Shown here piece after piece: positions 1 to 8,900 of a stretch of 64,000 nucleotides of DNA. This DNA comes from Tigriopus japonicus (Eukaryota > Arthropoda > Copepoda > Harpacticoida > Harpacticidae): assembly GCA_010645155.1 (NCBI GenBank), contig CM021316.1, positions 6,542,288-6,606,287 of the forward strand, read 5' to 3'. The first letter of the stretch is position 1. Each line of letters starts with the position of its first letter. The notes under the pieces are model-generated. The model made no database searches, had not been told where the DNA came from, and was given only the letters and a program-made list of their open reading frames with translations. The position numbers were made by a program, and so were the translations under genes.

Positions 1-2
1 TT

Positions 3-776
3 GGTTGCTTAAGAAGAGGTCATATTTCACGCAAATGTCAGAGCCGAAAAACTTGTAATCATTGTCAACGGAAACACCCAACATCTTTGCACAAAGAAGA
101 CAATGAGTTGTTCACATCTGAAGTTACCTCTCGTTCCGTGGGAGTTGGTAGCTCGGTCGTAGCCATGAGCGTGGTTAGAGTGAGGGTGTCGCATGGAAGC
201 AAGGTTGGAAAGTTCATGGAAGGGCTGGCGTTGCTTGACCCCTTAAGTTCGGGAACATTTGCATCAATTAGTCTGATACAGGCTTTGGGAGTGTGCGGAC
301 CCAAAACTCGCATTGCCATCAACACACTCAATGGTGAAAAGTTGGAAGAAACCGATGTGATTTCAGGTTTACGGGTACAACAAACGAACGGCGAGGGTGA
401 AGTTCTGTTGGGCCCAACGTTCTCCAAATACCACATTCCACTCCAGGAAAAGGAAATCGCTACGCCCAATTTAATACGTAAATTCGGGGCCTTCAATACA
501 TTGTATCAAGATATCTCGAGCCTGGACATGAAACTTCCCGTTATCTTGCTGATTGGAGCAGATAACCCCTTAGCACTTCGACCATTGGAAGTGCGGGTCG
601 GAGATGAAACTGACCCTTGGTCCCCTTACGCGGTCCGGACTGTGCTTGGATGGTCTGTTATGGGACCAATGACGGCTGGGGATGCAAAAGGAATGGGAAG
701 AAGGTATCATGCCATAGAACTATTGCCTTACCCAACCGAGTGGTCAACCGTGAGGTCATCAGAGACTTGGGGGTAG
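3..776 (+). pseudogene. Gag zinc knuckle and aspartic protease region of BEL/Pao element
   Basis: The frame is open from the left edge, so no start codon is assigned; the TTG at 87 is internal. The first 30 codons give the end of a CCHC knuckle (GH.sRKC) followed by a second Cys/His cluster (C..C...H), the usual Gag-protease border in BEL elements. The protease region follows at about 200-720. Where the family has its catalytic D-S/T-G triad, this copy reads D-P-L at about 237-245, which should inactivate the enzyme. From about 705 the sensible reading passes to frame 2, and the frame 3 tail up to the TAG at 774-776 is shifted. Confidence 0.8.
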
Positions 777-886
777 TAGAGATGCTAGCAAGCTTGGGAA
801 GTTTGGACTTCGTTACACCCAAGTTCTCGACCGCTTTATTGGATATGATGACCAGTGATTAGATCTCAAACGACGACGTAGAATTC

Positions 887-1945
887 ATGAACATTGTCAA
901 TAAAGGAACCCGTTTTGTGGATGGATTTTACGAAGTCCCTCTTCCAATCAAGGAGCGACCTTTGATCATGGCTGAAAGCCGGGATTTAGCCAAGAAGATG
1001 ATGATTTCCATCATAAAGCGATTCGACAAAGATCCCCGGATGAAACAAGATTACTTTGCGTTCATGGCTGACCTTCTGACAAACGATTATGCACGGGAGA
1101 TTAACTCGACCAAGCTGGAGAAGACTATCATTGGCAGATCTCATTACATCCCACATCATCCCGTTTACCATCCGAAGAAAAGATCGATCCGAGTTGTATT
1201 TAACTGCGCCAATCGGGTTGGAGGGCAGTCCATTAACGATTCTCTGCTCACGGGTCCTGATCTCACAAACCAATTGGTAGGCGTATTGCTGCGATTTCGG
1301 CTTGAGCCGGTTGCCTTCACAGCCGACATACGGAAAATGTTTTATCAGGTTCGGGTTCCTGAGGATGACATGGATTACTTGCGATTTTGGTGGTTCAAAT
1401 CCAATGACGAGAGCCAAGGCTTGGCAGAGTTTGAGATGACTCGCCACCTTTTCGGGGGAAGAAGCTCGCCGGGTTGCGCAAATTATGCCTTGAGAAGGAC
1501 GGCCTTAGACCATGGGCATGAGTTCTCAACCGACGCAAGAGAGACTGTGACAAACAATTTCTATGTGGATGATTGTCTGAGGAGCGTGGCATCCGTGGAA
1601 AAGGCTGTAGTATTAGCCAAAGAAGTGACGGCTCTGTGCAAGTGTGGAGGTTTTGAGCTCACCAAGTTCCTGTCCAATTCACGAGAATTTTTATCTCAGA
1701 TGCCAAACGAAGTTCGCAGCCCCTCGCTGAAGACTGTGCAATTGGACGAAGCTGAGCTCCCCTCGGATAGGGCCTTGGGCGTGTTATGGCACATTGAAGA
1801 CGATACCCTCGGGTTTCACGTTGAAGCAAAACAAGAAGTATCAACCAAACGATCAATTTTGGCCATGGTCTCTAGCATTTACGATCCGATTGGGGCGGCT
1901 GCTGCGTTTATCCTTCCTGGAAGAATTTTGATGCAAGAGGCGTGA
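887..1945 (+). pseudogene. Reverse transcriptase region of BEL/Pao element
   Basis: This segment holds the Pao-type reverse transcriptase, which copies element RNA into DNA inside the particle. The catalytic box YVDD is at 1562-1573 (residues 226-229 from the ATG at 887). Upstream are the conserved finger and palm blocks (RVVFN about 1190, FTADIRKMFYQV about 1315-1350) and LFGGRSSPG about 1450. The ATG at 887 is not a true start: the same frame is open from just after the TAG at 860-862, so a nonsense mutation separates it from the protease part. It ends at TGA 1943-1945, after which the same frame continues, so that stop is also a point lesion within the RT/RNase H connection. Confidence 0.9.
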
Positions 1946-4009
1946 GCGGCCAAAATCGGTTGGGATGAGAGGGTCCCGCCCGACCTCGACAAAAAATGGA
2001 AAGATTGGCTCGGAACACTTTCCAATTTGACTAGTGTTCGAATACCGAGATCTGTCAAGCCTCCTGGATTTGGAAGAGTAGTTTCTCGTGAGCTCCACAG
2101 CTTTGGAGATGGATCTGTGACGGCCTATGGAGCTGTTGTATACCTGAGGTTGGAGGATGATCGTGGCCAAATAAACGTAAGCTTGGTGGCTGCCAAAGCT
2201 CGAGTTGCCCCTAGTCATGCAACAACAATCCCACGCATGGAGTTGGTTGGTTCGTTACTGGCTGCTTCAATTGCCCACCAAGTCAAGTCCGAGTTGCACT
2301 GGGAGGAACTGACCTGCTATTATTGGACTGATAGCATGGTTGTGATGGGTTATATTAATAACGATGAGAAGAGGTTCCATCTCTTCGTGGCAAATCGAGT
2401 CCGAAAAATCCGTGATCTGACCAATCCTACCAATTGGAAACATGTCAAGTCCGCCCAGAACCCTGCAGACGATGCCTCCCGTGGATTGAGTTGTCGAGAT
2501 GCCAATGCCAACTCCCGTTGGTTTAGAGGACCAGAATTTTTGTGGAACAAGCAAGCCACTTGGCGAGAACCAGAGACAAACCCATTTCAAATCAACGAGG
2601 ATGATCCAGAGCTGAAACGTGAAAAGGTAGTTCGTTTGGTAGCCACCAATGAACCTGATTTTCTACATAGAATGATAGACCGTTATTCATCCTGGGAGAG
2701 GCTCAAGAAGGCTGTGTCAGTTTGGATTCACTTTATTGAATATGTGAGAAGCAAGGCCATTCCTAATACTGCGCTGGAAGTGGATGCCTTATTGAAAGCA
2801 GAACGTTTCCTCGTCAAGAATGAACAAGATAGGGCCTTTGGAGCCGATTTGAAGACATTGGAGAACACGGAAATCGATGGAAAGAGCAACAAACAGAGAG
2901 TCCTGGCAAAAGTCAAAAGCCCATTAGCCAAGTTGGACCCGTTGAAGGACGAGAGCGGCTTATTGCGTGTGGGAGGACGACTTAATCGCCTAGGCAACGA
3001 AGAGGTGAACCCTGTTGTACTTCCCAAGTCCAGCAAGCTCACCCAGCTTATTATTCGGACATTTCATCGTCAAGTTGGCCATGGGGGACGCGGAGCCACC
3101 ATGAATGCGATTCGACAAGGAGGGTGGTGGGTTGTGGGCTTGAACTCGGCCGTTCGAAGCTTTGTGGGTCAGTGCTTCCAATGTCGGATTCTCCGCGGTC
3201 AAGTGGAGCAACCCAAGATGTCAGATTTACCCGTGGACAGGATGCAAAATGCCCCTCCATTCACCTTTGTTGGTGTTGATTATTTCGGACCGTTTGTAAT
3301 CAAGAACAAACGTAAGGAAGAGAAGAGGTATGGGGTCATTTTTTCATGCTTATCATCAAGATCCGTCCACATTGAAATCGCACACTCCATGGACACGTCA
3401 TCGTACATTGGAGCTCTCAGAAGAATGATCGCACGCCGAGGACCCATTCGCCTCTTAAGATCAGATAATGGTCTCAATTTTGTTGGAGGAGATCGAGAGT
3501 TGAACGAAGCTCTCAATGAAATGGATCAGAAGAAAATTGCCGCCTTTCTCAATGAACGTGGAGCTGACTACCAGGGTTGGAAAAGAAATCCGCCATCAGC
3601 CTCCAACTTTGGTGGCGTATGGGAACGACAGATCAGGTCAGTTCGATCGATCTTGGAGGCATTGATGATGGAATATGGCCACATCTTAAATGATGAGACC
3701 TTTGTGACCCTGATGTGTGAGGTGGAGGCTATAATCAATTCCCGTCCTCTCACTGTGGACACCTTGAGTGATTCTGATAGTCCGATGCCTCTATCGCCGT
3801 CCATGCTATTGACACAGAAGACGAGGGTGATACTTCCACCTCCAGGAGAATTTCAAAGAGCCGATGTTTATTGCCGTCGTCATTGGCGCCGAACCCAATT
3901 CCTTGCTGACCAATTCTGGAGCAGATTTCGAAGAGAGTACTTAGACTCCCTTCAGCCCAGGTCCAAATGGAACAAGGCTAGTCTCAATTTGACAGTGGGT
4001 GATGTCTGA
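1946..4009 (+). pseudogene. RNase H, integrase and C-terminal domain of BEL/Pao element
   Basis: The frame is continuous with the RT part beyond the TGA at 1943-1945. A BEL-type RNase H region lies at about 2090-2500 (PRMEL and WTDSM motifs). The integrase zinc-binding region (H...H...C..C) lies at about 3060-3190, and the integrase core at about 3260-3670 has the first D in VGVDYFGP, the second D in SDNG and the E in the helix after FGGVWER. The C-terminal domain begins about 3780 and is cut at TGA 4007-4009. The cause is a near-perfect 7-base tandem duplication at 4000-4006/4007-4013, which shifts the last ~100 codons into frame 3. Confidence 0.9.
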
Positions 4010-4304
4010 TGTGGTTATGCTCAAGGAAGATAACATGATGAGGAACTCATGGAAGTTAGCTCGCGTGTCAGAAACATTCTTAAGTGACGATGACGTCGTT
4101 CGCAGCGTCAAGATCCGGATCGGAGATCGAGACTCTAAAAATCTTAAATCCTTCCGTACATCAGAGCTTTACAGGCCAACGAACAAGCTTGTTCTCCTTG
4201 AGCGAGCAAGGACCGGAGGGATACCCGACGAAGGAGCCAACCACGACCGAGTCATTCAGGACAAGCCAAAACCGCCTCCGGATTTTGGAGGGAGCCAGAT
4301 ATGA
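3999..4304 (+). pseudogene. C-terminal end of BEL/Pao polyprotein, displaced by frameshift
   Basis: This reads as the remainder of the BEL integrase C-terminal domain in frame 3: hydrophobic strand residues (DVVMLK), an N..W.LARV block, then a basic-to-proline tail with FRTSELYRP at about 4155 and FGGSQ at the end. It continues the 1946-4009 segment after the 7-base duplication, and the ATG at 3999 is not a real start. The region just 3' of the stop is where the polypurine tract and 3' LTR should begin. Confidence 0.75.
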
Positions 4305-4690
4305 GAGCAATATGACAGAACGATAGAGGGCGTTGATTTCGGAGGAGCAAGCGTGAGTTTTGGCGCTAAAGCTAATGCTGCCTAAGGATCGAGCGACGAG
4401 CGAATTAAAAGAGGATTGCAGTCCCAAAGAGTTGAATTGTTTTTTACGTTGCATATAACCATTGAAATATATCTATTCCTTGATTCGACGGTGTGTTGAC
4501 GTGGTTAGTCCGGGCCCAAGCCGTGCCCGCGGTATCACCTGATGTCAGAGAAATGGGCTTATAAATATTAGGGAGTGACCCTTTTTGATTAGTGGAAGAA
4601 TTCTTGCCACTAGTAAATGCTCAATGGGCTGCATTGACTTGAATCCGTTGTTAACCATTCAATAATTAAAAAGAAGTAAATAGTAAACAA
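4305..4690 (+). repeat. Probable 3' untranslated region and 3' LTR of the BEL/Pao element (borders unresolved)
   Basis: The stretch directly after the element's stop contains a GC-rich block at 4508-4533 and TATAAATA at 4560-4567, as expected for a promoter-bearing LTR. A TG..CA candidate runs from 4494 to 4689. The 5' LTR is outside the window, so the borders cannot be confirmed by comparison, and no convincing polypurine tract is seen right before 4494. The LTR may begin closer to 4305. Confidence 0.35.
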
Positions 4691-5630
4691 ATCCATCAGC
4701 TAACGATTGAGTTTTAAAGGTTCTAAAGCTTCTGAAATAAAACTGCACTGTGTTTATCCGGACATGATTGATACCAGGTGAAATTCTTGATGATGTTATG
4801 GCGCCAGCATACGCAAAAAAATAATGGGAAGGTTCCTAAGTGATTGGACAAATGTTGGAGGTCAGTTCCTCAACCAGATCAGAGCAACGAAGCCTACAAT
4901 GACGATCATAGCCGAGAACATCGACCGGGCACCAAGAGGGATATGGTGGAACACGCCACCAAAAAGACTTGTAGTAGTGTCGAGATGACTTTATGCTACA
5001 TCCTGAACAAGTTCAAGGAGAGTGATGCGGAATTTTCAATAGTATTAAGGTGATCCGGGACCATATCATCCAAGGTAGCGCTAAAAATACGTGGTGGTGA
5101 TTTGCCCCAAAAATATCTCAAAATGACTGGTGCGTTATAGCTCTACCTAATTCCCTTTTCATTGGTTATTAATATCTTCAAAAAATACTTGAAAAAAAAA
5201 CATTTCACCCTTAGGAGTGATACGTCCTCTAGTGGTGAACGCAGATTCCTTTGGTTAGAGAGTTCCTTAGTTCGATTCTTCTCCAACCATTTCTCAGGCA
5301 TGCACCCAATTATCCCAACGAAAAATTAGGAGGAAATAATAATGACATGGGCTTCTATGACTACACAACCACATGTATATTTTGTGTTATCTAAATCTTT
5401 TAATGCATTTGCCAAGTTTTTGCCTTATGTCAATGTCAACCTTCTCAGTTGACGTAAATTGCATTTGTTCAGCAAAAGTTCTCGAAATCACAAATGATCC
5501 ACACAAAGCAGAGCCTCCCCACTTGTTACTGTTTCTAAAAATTCTGCCAAGCTTTCTAAGCAACGACGTAGTTTCAGCCAATCTATTTTAACTGATATGC
5601 GAGACTATAAAATGCACACTTAAAGAATGT
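4691..5630. other. Intergenic stretch, no recognised feature
   Basis: No supportable gene. Short open frames (for example 4844-5053 and 5373-5591) lack codon coherence or splice signals and are regarded as chance. Confidence 0.6.
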
Positions 5631-5637
5631 GCATGAC

Positions 5638-5645
5638 TATAAATA
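5638..5645 (+). promoter_or_regulatory. TATA box of first Kazal gene
   Basis: TATAAATA lies 97 bases before the ATG at 5735. The second Kazal gene has TATAAAG at 11118, 103 bases before its ATG. The matching geometry in two paralogous genes supports both promoters. A weaker TATAAAA also occurs at 5606. Confidence 0.45.
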
Positions 5646-5734
5646 TCTGAAAGGAACGGCGTTGAGGTGTAGTTGAGAGAAAATTATCCCTTGGTTACAT
5701 CCTTCCTTGACGTTGCATCTTCTTAAAGGATAGC

Positions 5735-5906
5735 ATGGAAAAATTGTTTTTTTATAGCCCTTTTGGCAAGTTCCTGTCATAATGGGGACTCCCAAGAGGG
5801 AATAAGCTTTTCAAACCCTTGCTTGTGTATCGAGGATAGTCGTCCAGTTTGCGGCAAAGATGGTCAAGATTATTCCAGCTCATGTGACGCCGAATGTCGG
5901 AATGTG
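5735..5906 (+). CDS. Kazal gene 1, exon 1 (putative signal peptide and first Kazal domain)
   Basis: The Kazal part reads PCLCIEDSRPVCGKDGQDY and ends at donor gtcagt (5907). Upstream in the same frame is a hydrophobic FFIALLASS stretch like a secretion signal, but there is no in-frame ATG before the stop at 5724-5726. The ATG at 5735 is one base out of frame, across seven T at 5747-5753. Either the T run is miscounted, or the gene is shifted, or the exon begins at the acceptor ending at 5757 and the signal lies in an earlier exon. Confidence 0.65.
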
Positions 5907-8900
5907 GTCAGTAATATGATAGTAACCTTTTGTGAAAAATTTAATAATAATAATGATAGGTTTATTGCGGCTCACGGTCATGTCATGGTGTTTAAGATAT
6001 TGGCTAAGTTATGTGTACAGAATTATATATATGTGTACAGTACAGAAAAGTGACATGTCAATTGATAAAAACGTTAGAATAGACGATTAAAATGTGATAT
6101 CACAGATGAGCTGGCTAGAATGGTTTCAGTGCATATGAAAGAAATGGAGGGGAGAAGAACAGACAATACCATTACAGTTGGGTAGAGGTAGATGATGGAA
6201 TTCTTGGTTATTGAAGTAAAGAGGGTGGGTCAGATTGACCCGATCCTCCGTCAGTTCCCGTCGTTGATGGAGTGGGGCAGGAAGCCGGACGAAGGTGCGC
6301 GACCCCCAATATTCCGAAGGGATGTCTGGCCAAGGACAATATGGTGTTGTTAAGTTCTTGACCGGGAATGACAACATGTGTCCAGACATCGCCTCCGGAA
6401 AGGTTATGTCTGGACACATGATGTCATTCCTGGTCAAGGACTTGACAATTTTTTTTTTTTAAGAATTTTTTTTTACGGGTTTTCATCCGATACAGGAAAT
6501 GAAATTCCCTGTAAACATGCATTGAGGTGTCAGACTCTGTATGATATTTGATCGTTTAATGTGTTCGAGTTAGCTGCCCCAGCATAGCCTTGTACTTAAG
6601 GTTGGTCTGGGATAGTCTTTAAAAAATCATCTAATTGGCGTTTGAACCTCGACAATGGGTCATCTAGTACATAAAACTTTCGAAGGGACCCCGGAAGAAG
6701 AATTTGGTGACCCATTCAAAAAAATGTCTCGATTATGGGAAAAAAATCAATGATTATGTACTTGTGATCTATAAATTATATTAATATGGATGGAGTTTCA
6801 CTCTTTTCGTAGAATGTGTGAGTTCCTACTCGAGAAACTACGTGAGATTCACGAGTTGACATGGGAGGTTATATTTCTGATTGATTAAGACTGAAAATTT
6901 GTTAATAGCAGTGAATTTAGATTTATCTTGTCTTTACTTTTCATTGTCACTGACAGCTTTTCTATGAACCACTGAATTTCACTGGACTGGGAGGCTAACG
7001 AAAAGAACAAGAAAACGTATTTCAATTTTCAGCTCAATCGAACATTGGAGTCCAAAGTTATGCTCACTCAAACTTCAGTGCAAATCTTACTGAGAATGAA
7101 TGAAGTAGCCGTTTTCTGATAATTGATTTACCACATAGGGACAAGTTCATTCACTCTATGCTCTCTTCAATACATAAGTTTGAGAAGGCACACACAACTT
7201 TTGACTCCGCCCTTCGAAAGAGGTGAAAATTGAAAAACGTCGTATACTGACTACACGCAAGGTCTCGTTTGCAGAAGAACGCAATCGAATAAATCCTTCT
7301 TGAAATACATTTTTTTAAATTCAAACTATTATTTATTTCGTTACATACGAAACCAAATCTTATTCGACTTTTCTATAAAAAAAACATGACAAGCGTCCAA
7401 TTATTGAAAATTAAATCATACTTTTCCTCGTTCATTTCAGCAAGTCGAATGTCATGGTCGTTGTCCATGTCAAAATAATATTGGTGGCGGTGGTTGTTCG
7501 TGTCCATTTACTGGTCAACCCGTCTGCGGTTTTAATGGCCAAACTTATGCGAACGAATGCCAAGCTAATTGTCAAAACCAGGTTAGTCACAAAAGTAAGA
7601 AAATATATTTCATAGCTTATACATAGAATCTTCGAAGTCGCCTTTTTCAAGGTTTAAAAAATACCAGATTTCCAATGCACTAGTACCCATTCGAGCTTAG
7701 CCTTTCTCAATAAGCTGCTTCTTGATAACTCTCAAAAAAAGTTTTTTTTTAAATCAATTTTAAAATTTTCTGCGTTCGCTACAACTGATCTCAAAAGAAA
7801 ATCAGATCTCAAAGAATTAAAGAATAAATGAATAAATAAACAGTTGAGATCCTTATGGACATGCAAAATTTGATCTTTTAAGTTTCTCCGGTGCCAAAAA
7901 ATGGACTTGTAATTGGGCGTTAAAAAATCCCAATCACAAAAAGGAAAATAAATGATTTACTGCAAATATTCTTTTCAATTGTAATTGCAATGAGACATGA
8001 ACAAAGGTTGTTCAAGTGAGCGTTTTAAATTGTACCACTAGCACGGAAACAGGGCCGTTGTCAGTTCTGAGTTACGCGGCCAATTTTGGCAAATTCACAA
8101 ACCGGTTGATAATTTGCTCAGTTTATCTTGTAGAAAATGAGATATACGAAATCATACGTATATTCCGAGAAAGCACTAGTAAACACTAGCACTATTTCAT
8201 TTCTCTCAATGGGAAACAGTTTTCAATATTGTTATAATTCTATGGAATCAACTCAACAAATATGCATCGCTTAATACTATTTATGCACCTGCAAAGGAAG
8301 GGAGTAATGGCCAAAATCCGGCGGAGGGAGTTTCATTTTATTGGCGACCCGAGGGCGTCAGCCCGAGGGGCGTCAATTAAAATGAAACGAGTGATGTCAG
8401 ATCTTGACCATTCCTCCCTTCATTTGTGGGTGCATATGGTATTTTGTTGACCAACTTATCCTTTTTGGGACTTCCGTTACAATTTTTCAACCCTGAAAAT
8501 CAGTTCAACCACGGACACTCGTACTATCCAACTAGCATGCTTTGCTTACTCAATACCGGTATTAGGAGCAAGTTCCGTTCACCTCAAGTACATCAGTAGG
8601 TGTGTTGGCTACTCAGTGCCATGGTATAAAAGCTTCCCACCACTACTTCAGTGGATCATTCCCCGTCAATGAGACGGGGGCTTCAGACGTGCAAGTAATG
8701 GTGCGTCTGAGATGTATTTGTGAAGGCATGACTCATTCATAGGGCAATAAAGTGATTGGTAGGGTAATAAAATGATTTGTAGGGTAGTAAAGTAAGTAGT
8801 AGGTGAATAATATTTTGGACCTGACCTCTTTGGGCTTGGAGGAAGTCTCATAAAAGGAGAAGGCGGTCAATAAAATACTTTTTTGGATCCTTGTTACATC

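Larger units (their letters stand above)
3..4304 (+). pseudogene. BEL/Pao LTR retrotransposon polyprotein, degenerate (Gag end to integrase)
   Basis: The domain order is that of a BEL/Pao element: CCHC zinc knuckle, aspartic protease region, reverse transcriptase with YVDD, RNase H, integrase with an HHCC-like zinc-binding region and a DDE core, then the extra C-terminal domain typical of BEL integrases. The 5' LTR and most of Gag lie left of the window. Coding runs in frame 3 from base 3 to about 705, frame 2 from about 705 to 4006, and frame 3 again to the stop at 4302-4304. Four lesions break it: the frameshift near 705, TAG at 860-862, TGA at 1943-1945, and a 7-base tandem duplication at 4000-4013. 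Reading is otherwise continuous, so the copy is fairly young but cannot make a polyprotein. Family assignment is by motif reading, not by search. Confidence 0.93.

Noticed and set aside
5220..5295. tRNA-like stretch with an AGTTCGATTC box
   Set aside because: The T-arm does not pair and no acceptor stem closes; at most a very degenerate tRNA-derived repeat.
6126..6437. 103-codon - strand frame
   Set aside because: It overlaps the 82-bp hairpin and shows no motif; the open frame is likely a by-product of the inverted repeat.
8262..8450. 62-codon frame
   Set aside because: It lies exactly on the 155-bp foldback element.
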